Source: SCTD01 sp963784675
Lineage (GTDB): Bacteria; Actinomycetota; Actinomycetes; Mycobacteriales; SCTD01
Assembly: GCA_963784675.1 (NCBI GenBank)
Contig: CAWASE010000001.1
Span: 186,001 to 250,000, forward strand
Direction of reading: 5' to 3'
DNA: 64,000 nt
Position numbers and translations under genes: made by a program. Shown one piece after another: positions 18,983-27,863 of this stretch. Positions within the stretch are counted from its first letter, which is position 1. Each line of letters begins with the position of its first letter. Below the pieces are notes generated by a model. The model was not told where the DNA came from and made no database searches. It saw nothing but the letters and a program-made list of their open reading frames with translations.

Positions 18983-18991
18983 TGTGGACAA
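18983..18991 (-). promoter_or_regulatory. DnaA-box match
   Basis: The minus strand reads TTGTCCACA, the box preferred by high-GC actinobacterial DnaA. It is a single copy between divergent genes, so its significance is uncertain. Confidence 0.35.
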
Positions 18992-19028
18992 CCGTTTCGA
19001 GCAGCGTCGTGGGCCCACACTCGCGGCC

Positions 19029-19349
19029 ATGACGAATCTGCAGAACGATCCCCTGGCCGACGTCCTGAGCCTCTACGCCGAGCACCCCCTCGCCGACGGT
19101 GACGCGATCCTGCTGCTCGACGGGCAGGTGTGCATGGAGGTGGAGGGGCTGGCCGACCACTGGGACGAGGCGTTGCGCCTCGGGGTGACCGAGGCGGTCC
19201 GGGCGACGGCGCGGTCCGTCACCCTCGCCGTCGCCCGGCACCGTGAACGCCTGCGCGACGGCGACTACCAGATCTGGCGGGAGCTCCACGCCGGCCTGCG
19301 CGACGCCGACATCAACGTGGCCCCGCTCCGGGCGCTCCCGGCCGCCTGA
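19029..19349 (+). CDS. Hypothetical protein, 106 residues
   Basis: A small, mostly helical, acidic protein (AEHPLADGDAILLLDGQVCM in its first half, then HRERLRDGDYQIWRELHAGL). No family is recognised. The frame opens at 18984, but the ATG at 19029 (MTNLQNDPL) is chosen because CACACT lies 7 nt before it, matching the leaderless arrangement of neighbouring genes. It is divergent from the NERD-UvrD helicase. Its TGA stop is the first three bases of an 8-bp tandem repeat. Confidence 0.65.
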   Translation: MTNLQNDPLADVLSLYAEHPLADGDAILLLDGQVCMEVEGLADHWDEALRLGVTEAVRATARSVTLAVARHRERLRDGDYQIWRELHAGLRDADINVAPLRALPAA

Positions 19350-19394
19350 GCGTCTGAGCGTCTGAGCGTCTGAGCGTCAGGGCGTCAGGGCGTC
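19347..19394 (+). repeat. 8-bp tandem repeat starting at a stop codon
   Basis: Four perfect copies of TGAGCGTC (19347-19378), the first containing the TGA stop of the 106-residue gene. Two AGGGCGTC variants and a decayed tail follow. Every third unit restores a TGA in the original frame. Confidence 0.85.
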
Positions 19395-19400
19395 TGCGCC

Positions 19401-20387
19401 TCAGGGCCGCACCGTCAGTTCGACCGGCGGGTGGGCGCGGTGGAAGGCGTCGACGACCTCAGCCCGCAGCCGTCCCCGGTCCGACACCGGTAACCCCTGC
19501 TCCATGGCCCAGGCGCGTACCTGGCCCACGGTCGGCGCTGCCGGAGCCAGCGCCGCCGCCTCGGGCAGGTCCGTGAGGCGCAGGTCGATCTCGTGGTCCG
19601 CCGCCTGTTCGGCGACGGCGGCGGCCAGGAAGCGATAGGTCCACTCCTGCGCGAGCGGACGCGTCTCGGCGAAGAAGATGACGACGGTCGGCCAGCGCAC
19701 CTGCACCCTGGCCAGCAGGTCCAGCACGAATCCCGGCTGGACGAACGGCAGCGTCAGCAGCTTGGAGTAGCGGTCCTCGACGACGACGGCCGCCCGTCCT
19801 ACGGTCGCCAGCTCTCCGAGCTGGGCGGACAACCGCCCGTCCACCAGGCTGCGGGCGAGGTCGTCCAGGCTCTTGCGCTCCACGACGGCCACCAGGTCCT
19901 CGCCCGCGCGCACGCCGTAGTCGCCGCAGCGCAGCGCCCCCTTGACCGGGGTCGCCTGCTGCTCGGCGAAGCGGTAGGCGTAGCGCTCGTGCACGTCGAC
20001 CACGATCTGCAGGTCGCGCAGACCGCTGGCCCGCGCGGTCGGGGTGCGCACTCCCGGGCGGGCCTTGCGGTTGGTGCGCGCGCTCTGCCAGAAGATCGCT
20101 TCGCGCCCGTTCTTCAGCCGGGTGAACACCAGCTGGCTGCGGTTCTCCCGACCACGGTCGAGCACCAGCTCGACCGACGGTCCGCGGGTCGTGCAGCTCT
20201 TGACCGGCACCCGTTCCAGGATCTCCGGCTCCGCCGGCCAGTCGACGGTGCGGTGGCAGTACACCTTCGCGGTGCGTGGCCAGGTCTCGCGGGCCTTCAG
20301 CACGACCGGTCGCGGCAGCGGGAGCCGCACCAGATAGGGCAGAGCACTGTCCGGGTCCGGGTTGCGGGCGATGACGAAGTCGTCCAC
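19401..20387 (-). CDS. ERCC4-domain nuclease fused to an Lsr2-like DNA-binding tail
   Basis: A 328-residue protein. The central part has the XPF/ERCC4 nuclease signature: GDYGVRAGEDLVAVVERKSLDD at about residues 152-174, with the catalytic GD and ERK-xxx-D elements intact. The C-terminus (VGQVRAWAMEQGLPVSDRGR, about 285-304) resembles the DNA-binding domain of Lsr2, including the RGR that inserts in the minor groove of AT-rich DNA. It is predicted to be a structure-specific nuclease directed to particular DNA. Start is GTG at 20387, 6 nt after TACCCT, without a Shine-Dalgarno. The gene faces the small gene at 19029 and may share its 3' repeat tract. Confidence 0.83.
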   Translation of the reverse strand: MDDFVIARNPDPDSALPYLVRLPLPRPVVLKARETWPRTAKVYCHRTVDWPAEPEILERVPVKSCTTRGPSVELVLDRGRENRSQLVFTRLKNGREAIFWQSARTNRKARPGVRTPTARASGLRDLQIVVDVHERYAYRFAEQQATPVKGALRCGDYGVRAGEDLVAVVERKSLDDLARSLVDGRLSAQLGELATVGRAAVVVEDRYSKLLTLPFVQPGFVLDLLARVQVRWPTVVIFFAETRPLAQEWTYRFLAAAVAEQAADHEIDLRLTDLPEAAALAPAAPTVGQVRAWAMEQGLPVSDRGRLRAEVVDAFHRAHPPVELTVRP

Positions 20388-20393
20388 GCGGGC

Positions 20394-20399
20394 AGGGTA
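20394..20399 (-). promoter_or_regulatory. -10 box TACCCT, leaderless start
   Basis: TACCCT ends 6 nt before the GTG of the ERCC4-Lsr2 gene. Confidence 0.6.
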
Positions 20400-20547
20400 A
20401 CGCCGGTCTGCGGCGCGGGCAGGCGAGGCGCGCCGGGGACGCCTCCCGGTTGCGCCGGCGCTCGCCGGCCGCGGCGCCGGAGGTCGTCCACCGACGACTC
20501 ACAGGGTTGTCCCCACGCCCGGAGCGCTGGACTGGCAAGGTGGAGAG

Positions 20548-22392
20548 GTGCTCCGTGCCCCAGCTGACGATCTTGCCGCGGTGCTGGAGATGCATCGCCG
20601 CCTGTCCGAGGGCGCCAGCCTGGACGTGCTCGGCCCGCTGGCAGTGGAGCACGTCGCCCACCTCATGCGGGGGACGGCCGCCCTCTGGGTCGAGCAGGCT
20701 GACGGCCGGGTGGAGCCGGTGGCGATGGGCCATCCCGATCCCGACGTCGATGCCGCGCTGCGCGAGCTGACCCGCGGGGGCATCGCCGGACCGCACCTGT
20801 TCGTCCGCTCGCTGATGCGTTCCGGTGAGCTGCGCCGGATGTCGGCAGCAGAGATGGCGGCTGCGAGCCAGCTGATGGAGCCGACGTACCGACGGTGGTT
20901 CAGCGCGCACCCGATCAGCGAGATGGTGATCCAACCGCTGTCGTGGGGCGGCCGCCAGATCGGGGCGCTCGGGGTGGCGCGCGACGCCGGCGAGCCACCT
21001 CTGGACGAGAGCGAGCTGACGCTGCTGGGCTCGGTCGCCCAGCTGCTGGCGGTGGCTCTGCAGACCCGGATGGTGGCGGCGTCTCAGGAGCAGCACCTAC
21101 GGCAGGTCCGGGCCAACGAGCAGCACCTGGACGTGCTGGCCCACACCGACGACCTCACCGGGCTGCTCAACCGCCGGGGGTTCCTGCGGGCGGTCGCCGC
21201 TCTGGAGGAACCGCTGCGGGACGAGGTCGGGGTGGCGTTGCTGGACCTCGACGACTTCAAGGACGTCAACGACGGCTTCGGCCACGCCGCCGGTGACGGC
21301 TTCCTGATGTCGTTCGCGTCGCATCTCGTGCAGGCCCTGCCGGTCGATGCCGTCGTGGCCCGCATGGGCGGGGACGAGTTCGCGGTGCTGCTCCGTCCGA
21401 CGACCGGCGCACCCCTTCCGGACGCCTTCCGCGAGGCGCTCGCCGCCTGCCCGCTGACGGTCACGGTGGCCGACGTCGAGGTTCCCGTCCGGGTCAGCGC
21501 CGGCGTGTCCACCCAGGCCCACGGTGACGTCGCGTCGGGCTCGGACCTGCTCCGCGAAGCCGACGTCGCGATGTACCGGGCCAAGCGACAACGGCTCGGT
21601 CTGGCGGTGTTCACCCCGGACACCGACGACGCGGCCCGCTCCCGGTTGCGCGAGGCGAGCCTGCTTCGCCAGGCGATCGCCGACCGCGAGCTGACGGTGC
21701 ACCTGCAGCGGCAGGTTCCGCTGCAGGAGGACGACGGTCCGGAGCGCTACGAGGTGCTGGTGCGGTGGCCGGCGGCCGACGGGATCAGGCTGCCCGGGGA
21801 GTTCCTGCAGCTGGCCCACGACATCGGCCTGCTGGACGCGCTGACCGACCTCGTCGTCGACCTGTCGGTGGAACAGCTGGCGCACTGGGCCCGGACCGGT
21901 CGCCGGGCGCGCCTGGCGGTGAACCTGCCCGCGACCAGCCTGGTGCGTCCTGGGTTCGTCGACGGGCTGGCGGCCCGGCTGTCGGTCCTCGGGCTCCCCG
22001 CGGCCGCGCTCGTGCTGGAGCTCACCGAGAGCGACCTGGTCGACGACGGCGCTCGTCCGATGGTGGCCTACGCGCGGTCCCGCGGGCTCGGCGTCTCCAT
22101 CGACGACTTCGGCACCGGGTGGTCAGCCCTGGCCTATCTGCTGGACGTGCCGGCCTCGGAGCTCAAGATCGACCTGCTGCTCGTCCAGGGCGTGCACGCC
22201 GACCTGCAACGACGGTTGCTGGTGGACCACTGCGTCCGGCTGGCGCACTCGCTCGGCATCGAGGTGGTGGCCGAGGGCGTGGAGGACGAGCGGGACCTCG
22301 CCGTGCTGCGCGAGCTCGGCGTGGACTGGGTGCAGGGCTTTCTGCTGCACCGTCCGTGCGCTGCGGACCAGCTCGAGGCCGGAGCCGGCTGA
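20548..22392 (+). CDS. GAF-GGDEF-EAL cyclic-di-GMP signalling protein
   Basis: A 614-residue cytoplasmic protein with an N-terminal GAF-like sensor (about 10-170) and a diguanylate cyclase domain with intact RMGGDEFAVLL near 274. The C-terminal EAL-type phosphodiesterase domain begins near 400. In the latter the signature reads EVL instead of EAL, but the other catalytic elements remain: VNLPAT, LELTES, SIDDFGTGWSA, SELKID, VVAEGVE and WVQGFL. Both synthesis and breakdown of c-di-GMP are therefore possible. The RxxD inhibitory site before GGDEF is not evident. Start is GTG at 20548 with CAAGGT 6 nt before it. It sits ahead of the PP2C gene on the same strand. Confidence 0.9.
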   Translation: MLRAPADDLAAVLEMHRRLSEGASLDVLGPLAVEHVAHLMRGTAALWVEQADGRVEPVAMGHPDPDVDAALRELTRGGIAGPHLFVRSLMRSGELRRMSAAEMAAASQLMEPTYRRWFSAHPISEMVIQPLSWGGRQIGALGVARDAGEPPLDESELTLLGSVAQLLAVALQTRMVAASQEQHLRQVRANEQHLDVLAHTDDLTGLLNRRGFLRAVAALEEPLRDEVGVALLDLDDFKDVNDGFGHAAGDGFLMSFASHLVQALPVDAVVARMGGDEFAVLLRPTTGAPLPDAFREALAACPLTVTVADVEVPVRVSAGVSTQAHGDVASGSDLLREADVAMYRAKRQRLGLAVFTPDTDDAARSRLREASLLRQAIADRELTVHLQRQVPLQEDDGPERYEVLVRWPAADGIRLPGEFLQLAHDIGLLDALTDLVVDLSVEQLAHWARTGRRARLAVNLPATSLVRPGFVDGLAARLSVLGLPAAALVLELTESDLVDDGARPMVAYARSRGLGVSIDDFGTGWSALAYLLDVPASELKIDLLLVQGVHADLQRRLLVDHCVRLAHSLGIEVVAEGVEDERDLAVLRELGVDWVQGFLLHRPCAADQLEAGAG

Positions 22393-22506
22393 GCCCGGGC
22401 CGTCCCCGGTCCACCCGTCAGCAGACGTCTCTCCCGGACGGGTTCGCGGGGGCGCCGAGCCGGACGCGAGCAGGAGCGCAGGTGGCCCGTACCCGGGCTG
22501 CAGCAC

Positions 22507-22512
22507 TATTCT
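22507..22512 (+). promoter_or_regulatory. -10 box TATTCT, leaderless start
   Basis: TATTCT ends 7 nt before the GTG at 22520. There is no Shine-Dalgarno, so the PP2C gene has its own promoter although it follows the GGDEF gene. Confidence 0.65.
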
Positions 22513-22519
22513 TCGGGCC

Positions 22520-24652
22520 GTGACCGCCCCTGCCTCCGGCGCTGCCGACAGCCACGCGGACCCCTTCGCCGGCGGTGGTCGCATGGGCGCCCTGATGGCG
22601 GCGTACGACTGGTCGCGGACCCCGCTCGGGCCGGTTCGCGACTGGTCGGCGAGCCTGCGCACGACGGTCAACCTGTGCGTCAGCTCGCGCGCGCCGATGA
22701 TGGTCGTCTGGGGCGCGCACCACGTGCAGCTGTACAACGACGCGCTGGCCCCGCTGATGGGCGCCAAGCACCCGGCCGCGATGGGCCAGCCGTACGCCGA
22801 GACCTTCCCGGAGATCTGGGCCGAGCTCATGCAGCCGTTGCTGACGGCGATCCACGACCGTGGCGAATCGACCTACCTCGAGGACCAACCGGTGGGCTTC
22901 GACCGGCGGGTGCCGAACGAGGAGATGTTCTGGACCTTCTCGTGGAGCCCGCTGCGGGACGAGTCCGGGGTGATCGCCGGCGCGCTCCACCCGGCGGTCG
23001 AGACCACGGAGCGCGTGCTCGCGCAGCGCCGGCTGGGGATCCTCCGCGACCTCGCGACAGCGACCAGCGCCGCCCGCAGCGGGACCGAGGTCTGCCGGGC
23101 CGCCGTCGGGGTGCTGGTCCAGCACCCGCTCGACACGCCCTTGTCCGGCATCTTCCTGGTGGACGACATCCCCGGGGGGCTGGGGGTCCCGGCGACGGCA
23201 CGGCTGGCAGCCAGCCACGGGGCGCTCGACCCGGCAGCGGTCTTCCCGGCCGAGGTCGACCTGACGGCCAGCACCTACACGAGGTGGCCGCTGGCCGCGG
23301 TCGCCGCCGGTCGAGGGCCAGAGATCGCGGACACCCTCGCCCTGGACCCGGCGGACCTGACCGGGTGGCACGGACCCGAGCGGGCCGACCTCGGCATCGT
23401 CCTTCCCCTGCTGCGGTCGGACCGCAGCCACCCGCTGGGGATGCTCGCGGTCGGGCTGAGCCCGCGGCGGCCGCTGGACGAGGCGCACCTGAGCTTTCTG
23501 GAGCTGCTCGCCGGGCAGCTCGCCGTCGCGCTCACCACGGCCTCGCTGCGGGAGCAGCAGCAGCAGGTGGCCCTGACGCTGCAGCGATCGCTGCTGCCCG
23601 ACCTCGCTCCGGAGCATCCTGCGCTGGACGTGGCTGCGCGGTACCAGCCCGGAGCCCGCGACGTCGAGGTGGGCGGCGACTGGTATGACGTCGTGCCTCT
23701 CGGCGCGCACCGGACGGCGCTGGTCATGGGCGACGTGATGGGCCGCGGCGTGCACGCAGCCGCCGTCATGGGACAGATGCGCACCGCGGTGCGCGCCTAC
23801 GCACAGATGGACCTTCCCCCCGAGCGCGTGCTGGAGCTGCTCGACGGCCTGGTGGAGCACGTCTCCGACGCGCGGGACATCGCCCAGATCGTGACGTGCG
23901 TCTACGCGGTGCACGACGCCGGTGCGGGCACCGTCACGCTGGCCAACGCCGGGCATCCGCCGGCGCTGCTGCTGGACGACGGCGACTGCCGGCTGTGGGA
24001 CGCCCCCGTAGGCCCCCCGCTCGGTGTGGGCGGCGGGTGGTACGAGACCGCCACCGTCCCGCTGCCGCCCGGCGCCGGCGTGGTGCTCTACACCGACGGG
24101 CTCATCGAGGAGCGGGACGAGGACCTGGACGTCGGTCTGTCCCGGCTGGTCGTGGCGCTGCGCGGCGTGGGCACGGACGACCTGGAGCGGCTCGCCGACA
24201 CCGCCCTGTCGGCCAAACGGGGCGCGCACGACGACGACCTGGCGCTGCTGGCCGTGCGCGTGCCGCTCGCCGACGTCCCCACGGCCCGCACCGTCGACCT
24301 CCGCAACGACGTGCGCGCCGCCCGGACGGCCCGGCGTGCCGTGGCCGACTTCCTGCACGAGGTTCCGGGCGCCGCGGAGGTCTCCCTCGGCGCGCAGCTC
24401 ATCGCCGCCGAGCTGGTCAACAACGCCATCACGCACGCGGGGCGGCCGCGGCAGCTGCGCCTGCGCCGGGTGCGACAGCGCCTGGTCATCGAGGTCAGCG
24501 ACGGCGATCCGCGACGGCCCCGGTTCGTGCCGTCCGAGGTCGGCGCCGAGGGCGGTCGCGGGCTGCTCATCCTGACCGAGCTCTCAGCGGACTGGGGGGT
24601 CCGCATGGACGGTCGCGGCAAGGTGGTGTGGAGCGAGGTGGTGCTCGGGTGA
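22520..24652 (+). CDS. SpoIIE-type PP2C phosphatase with PAS/GAF sensors and anti-sigma kinase domain
   Basis: A 710-residue signalling protein. It has a PAS-like N-terminus (APMMVVWGAHHVQLYNDALA, ETFPEIWAEL) and a GAF-like segment to about residue 345. The PP2C SpoIIE phosphatase core follows: VGGDWYDVVPL near 383, VMGDVMGRGVHAA, NAGHPPALLL and LYTDGLIEERD. The C-terminal HATPase_c domain of the RsbW/SpoIIAB type has IAAELVNNAITHAG and the G-loop EGGRGLLIL. It is predicted to control an anti-anti-sigma/sigma factor switch in response to a ligand or redox signal. No partner gene is adjacent. It converges with the XRE regulator gene, 35 bp apart. Confidence 0.9.
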   Translation: MTAPASGAADSHADPFAGGGRMGALMAAYDWSRTPLGPVRDWSASLRTTVNLCVSSRAPMMVVWGAHHVQLYNDALAPLMGAKHPAAMGQPYAETFPEIWAELMQPLLTAIHDRGESTYLEDQPVGFDRRVPNEEMFWTFSWSPLRDESGVIAGALHPAVETTERVLAQRRLGILRDLATATSAARSGTEVCRAAVGVLVQHPLDTPLSGIFLVDDIPGGLGVPATARLAASHGALDPAAVFPAEVDLTASTYTRWPLAAVAAGRGPEIADTLALDPADLTGWHGPERADLGIVLPLLRSDRSHPLGMLAVGLSPRRPLDEAHLSFLELLAGQLAVALTTASLREQQQQVALTLQRSLLPDLAPEHPALDVAARYQPGARDVEVGGDWYDVVPLGAHRTALVMGDVMGRGVHAAAVMGQMRTAVRAYAQMDLPPERVLELLDGLVEHVSDARDIAQIVTCVYAVHDAGAGTVTLANAGHPPALLLDDGDCRLWDAPVGPPLGVGGGWYETATVPLPPGAGVVLYTDGLIEERDEDLDVGLSRLVVALRGVGTDDLERLADTALSAKRGAHDDDLALLAVRVPLADVPTARTVDLRNDVRAARTARRAVADFLHEVPGAAEVSLGAQLIAAELVNNAITHAGRPRQLRLRRVRQRLVIEVSDGDPRRPRFVPSEVGAEGGRGLLILTELSADWGVRMDGRGKVVWSEVVLG

Positions 24653-24687
24653 CCTGCCGGACGATGCCGGACGCGACCCCCGGGAGG

Positions 24688-25104
24688 TCAGGCGCCGGAC
24701 AGCTCCGCCACGGCTGCGGCGATGAGCTCGTTGAGCAGGGCGATCCGTTCCAGCGGGGGCACCTCACGCAGCCGTCGCTCCAGCGACAGCAGCACCTTGT
24801 CCCGGTTGTAGGAGGACGAGGCAGCCGGTGGTCCGACGCTCAGCAGCGGTTCGGGTGCCGAGGTGTACGAGCTCGTGCCCGTCGTCGTCCAGTCGGCACC
24901 GGCCACCAGCGCCGCCAGCTCTTCCGTGCGGACGTCCAGCACCGGAGCGAGCGCGCGCATGGTCTTCAGCGACGGCTCCCGGTCGCCTGTCTCCAGCTGC
25001 GAGACGTAGGGGTAGGACAGCCGGGAACGGTCTGCCAGGTCGCGTCGGGTCAGCCCGAGCTCTCCCCTCCGGTGCTCCAAGAAGCGACCGAGCTCTCGTC
25101 CCAC
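24688..25104 (-). CDS. XRE-family transcriptional regulator
   Basis: A 138-residue regulator with an N-terminal Cro/CI helix-turn-helix (LGLTRRDLADRSRLSYPYVSQLE, about residues 17-39) and an unrecognised C-terminal half. An ATG lies six codons upstream at 25122. The GTG at 25104 is preferred because AAGGAG lies 8 nt before it, in sequence that would otherwise be coding. It is divergent from a 63-residue protein gene across about 70 bp that holds an inverted repeat, so autoregulation and control of the small gene are likely. Confidence 0.85.
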   Translation of the reverse strand: MGRELGRFLEHRRGELGLTRRDLADRSRLSYPYVSQLETGDREPSLKTMRALAPVLDVRTEELAALVAGADWTTTGTSSYTSAPEPLLSVGPPAASSSYNRDKVLLSLERRLREVPPLERIALLNELIAAAVAELSGA

Positions 25105-25146
25105 GATATCTTCTCCTTGCATAGTTCTGCTGATTGTGTCACTCTG

Positions 25147-25164
25147 CTGTCAGCATACCGACAG
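25147..25164. promoter_or_regulatory. Inverted repeat in the XRE divergent spacer
   Basis: CTGTC-N8-GACAG lies between the XRE gene and the 63-residue gene, 10 bp before the TTG start of the latter. It is a candidate operator for the XRE protein; the arms are only 5 bp. Confidence 0.35.
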
Positions 25165-25173
25165 GAGAAACCG

Positions 25174-25365
25174 TTGCACACCCTTCCGAAGACCACGTCC
25201 GCCAACCTCGACGTCGTCACACCCACCCTCACCGTCGGCGGCGACCTGAGCGGCTCCGACGCCGACCTCGCCGCTCGCCAGCTCAGCGAGATCTGCGCGC
25301 TCGGCACCACCCAGGCTCTCGACGTCGTCCGCGTCCTGCGCGAGCAGCGCAGCCACCGCGGCTAG
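25174..25365 (+). CDS. Small protein, 63 residues, TTG start
   Basis: A small unannotated-looking protein starting MHTLPKTTSANLDVVTPTLT and containing AARQLSEICALGTTQALDVV. The frame is open further upstream, but the TTG at 25174 follows AGGAGA at good spacing. No family is recognised and there is no signal peptide or membrane segment. Divergent pairing with the XRE gene suggests co-regulation. It could be a small effector, an antitoxin-like peptide or a ribosomally made precursor; none of these is shown by the sequence. Confidence 0.6.
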   Translation: MHTLPKTTSANLDVVTPTLTVGGDLSGSDADLAARQLSEICALGTTQALDVVRVLREQRSHRG

Positions 25366-25537
25366 CTCCGTCACCTGCCGGACCGAATCTGTCGGTGGTC
25401 CGCCGTAGAACACGGGGACCGCGCAGCGCCCTGCCCCGCATCCTCGCTCGCCCGACGCGGGCAGCCCCACGCCACCCGTCCCGACGACGCCGCCGGCGGG
25501 TTCGTCACCACCCTTCTCTCCGACCCCTGGAGCCCTC

Positions 25538-27037
25538 ATGCACCTGTCCACCCTGCTGGACTGCGACCTCGTCGCCGTCGAGCAGCACGACGAGCTGACG
25601 CTGCTCGTCGAGCTCACCGCCCCCACCCCGACGACGTCGGTCCCCCGCCAGGCCGCCACGCTCCAGATCGTCCTGGACCGCAGCGGCTCGATGTCGGGCG
25701 ACCGGCTGGAAGGTGCCAAGACCGCCCTGATCGACCTGGTCGACCGGCTCGACCCGACCGACAACCTCGGCGTGCTCGCCTTCGACACCGACATCCAGCT
25801 CGTGGTCCCCGCGGGCCCGCTGGTCGACAAGCTCGCCGTCAAGCACGCCCTCGCCGCGATCCACCCGGGCGGCTCGACCGACCTGTCGTCGGGCTACCTG
25901 CGGGGGCTGCAGGAGGCGCAGCGGGTGGCCGGACCCACCGGCGCCACCCTGCTCCTGGTGAGCGACGGGCACGCCAACGCCGGCATCACCGACCCTGTCC
26001 AGCTCGGACAGGTCGCCACCCGGGCCAGGACCCAGAACATCGTCACGTCCACCCTCGGGTTCGGTCTCGGCTACGACGAGCGGCTGCTGGCTGCGCTCGC
26101 CCGGGGCGGCGCCGGCAACGAGCTGTTCGCCGAGGAGGCCGACACCGCCGTAGCCCTCATCGCCGGCGAGGTCGACGGCCTGCTCACCCAGGTGGCCCAG
26201 GCGGCGTCGCTGCGCCTCACCTGGACCGAGCACGTCGCGCGCATCTCGGTGCTCAACGACCTCCCGGTCGTCGGCCTGCCCGACGGGGCCGTGCTCGAGC
26301 TCGGCACCTTCTACGCCGGTGAGACGCGCCGCCTCCTGATCAAGCTCAGCGTGCCCGGGATCGCCGCGCTCGGCCTGGCCCAGGTCGCGACCCTGCAGTT
26401 CACCCACGTGTCGCTGCCGGACCTGGTCCAGCACACGACCACGGTGCCGGTGATGATCAACGTCGTGCCCGGCGACGAGGCCGCAGGCCGGATCCCCGAC
26501 CCGAAGGTGCGCAGCGAGGAGCTGTTCCAGAACACCCAGCAGGCCAAGCGCGAGTCCAGCCGGCTGCTGAGTCAGGGCCTGGGCTCCGAGGCGTCCGCGT
26601 TGTTGCTCGCGACCGGAGCGTCGCTGCGCAGCGGCTCGGCCCTGCTGCCGTCGCTGTATGCCGACGAGCTCGTGGGCGAGGCCGGCGTCCTCGACGCGCT
26701 CGCCGTGGAGGCGAGGTTCGACGCCGCTCGGGCGGCCAAGGCCACCTCCTACGACGCGACGAGCAAGAGCCGGAACCGAGGGCGTCAGACGCGCGGGGCT
26801 CGCGTCGTGCTGCGGTGCGTCGACGGCTGCCGCGAGCTGGTGCTCGAGGGGTGGGAGCAGCAGCAGCTGGCGCGGGCGCTCCCGGCCGAGCTACGGCTGT
26901 CATTGCGGCCGCTCAGCCGGCCGCAGACCGCTGCCGTGGCCGCCGACGTCGCGGCTGCTCTGGGCCTTGAGCACCCGGCGCACGCGTTCTTCATCGCCAG
27001 CGCCCAGCACGGGGGCTTTCTCGTGGGCCGGGTCTGA
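25538..27037 (+). CDS. VWA-domain protein
   Basis: A 499-residue protein with a von Willebrand A domain whose metal site is intact: DRSGSMSG (about 47-54), GGSTDLSSGY and VSDGHANAG. It has no signal peptide or obvious membrane segment, so it is probably cytoplasmic. The C-terminal 200 residues are not recognised. VWA proteins of this type often work with MoxR ATPases or tellurite-resistance clusters, but neither is adjacent. The start ATG has GGAG 5 nt upstream. Earlier sequence (25366-25537) holds no gene that I can support. Confidence 0.82.
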   Translation: MHLSTLLDCDLVAVEQHDELTLLVELTAPTPTTSVPRQAATLQIVLDRSGSMSGDRLEGAKTALIDLVDRLDPTDNLGVLAFDTDIQLVVPAGPLVDKLAVKHALAAIHPGGSTDLSSGYLRGLQEAQRVAGPTGATLLLVSDGHANAGITDPVQLGQVATRARTQNIVTSTLGFGLGYDERLLAALARGGAGNELFAEEADTAVALIAGEVDGLLTQVAQAASLRLTWTEHVARISVLNDLPVVGLPDGAVLELGTFYAGETRRLLIKLSVPGIAALGLAQVATLQFTHVSLPDLVQHTTTVPVMINVVPGDEAAGRIPDPKVRSEELFQNTQQAKRESSRLLSQGLGSEASALLLATGASLRSGSALLPSLYADELVGEAGVLDALAVEARFDAARAAKATSYDATSKSRNRGRQTRGARVVLRCVDGCRELVLEGWEQQQLARALPAELRLSLRPLSRPQTAAVAADVAAALGLEHPAHAFFIASAQHGGFLVGRV

Positions 27038-27230
27038 CCCGCCCGGGTCCGGCCCCCTGCCGTCCCGCCGGTGGCCGCGAAGGCCGTCCCGCCGCGATGG
27101 CTGGTGCCGCTCGACGACAACGAGCGCTCGACGGCGAGCTCTCGACGGTGACGAGCGCCTCCTGACGCGAGACCGTCGGCCTGGCTGCCGCTCTCGACCC
27201 TCGCGCGACCACGCATGACAGGATCCGCTC

Positions 27231-27863
27231 GTGAGCGTCGACACAGTCCTTGCGTTCGCAGCGCTGGCGACGGTGCTGGTGGTGATTCCCGGTCCAGCGG
27301 TCGTCCTGGTGCTCAAGAGCGCGACGCTGCGTGGCCGCAGGTCCGCCATCACGACGGCAGTAGGCGTACTCGCCGCCGACCTGATCTGGGCGATGGCCTC
27401 CGTCGTCGGGCTCACCGCGCTGCTGGTCTCGTCCCAGCTTGCCCTCGACGTCGTCCGGGTAGCCGGTGCGGCGTACCTGTTCTTTCTCGGCGTGCGCCTG
27501 TTACGGACGCGCGCGCTCACTCCGTCGGTCGACGCACACGCAGGGGGACACAGCCGGATCACCCTGCGCCGAGCGTTCGGCGAGGGCTTCTTCTGCGACC
27601 TTTCCAACCCGAAGACCGTCCTGGTCTACGCCAGCGTCATCCCGCAGTTCCTCAGCGCGTCCAGTGCCCGCTCGGACGCCTTCTGGTTGGGCATCGTCTT
27701 CGCAGGCCTGGGTTTCGCTTCGTCGGTTCTCTACGCGCTCGTCTTCGCCGCAGCGCGAGAGATGCTGCGGAGCGGCCTGTTCATGCGAAATGTCCTTCGA
27801 GCCGGCGGCGGGCTCCTGATGTTCTTCGGAGTCGGCCTGCTGGTCGAACGCCCCTCTCGCTGA
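27231..27863 (+). CDS. LysE/RhtB-family exporter
   Basis: A 210-residue membrane protein of about six TM segments. The family motif PGPAVVLVLKSATLRGRRSA is at residues 20-39 and CDLSNPKTVLVYASVIPQFL near 122. It probably exports an amino acid or a related small metabolite. Start is GTG at 27231; CAGGAT lies 6 nt before it and no Shine-Dalgarno is seen. The 193 bp between the VWA stop and this start show only local repeats of GCTCGACG (27108-27147) and no gene. Confidence 0.88.
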   Translation: MSVDTVLAFAALATVLVVIPGPAVVLVLKSATLRGRRSAITTAVGVLAADLIWAMASVVGLTALLVSSQLALDVVRVAGAAYLFFLGVRLLRTRALTPSVDAHAGGHSRITLRRAFGEGFFCDLSNPKTVLVYASVIPQFLSASSARSDAFWLGIVFAGLGFASSVLYALVFAAAREMLRSGLFMRNVLRAGGGLLMFFGVGLLVERPSR

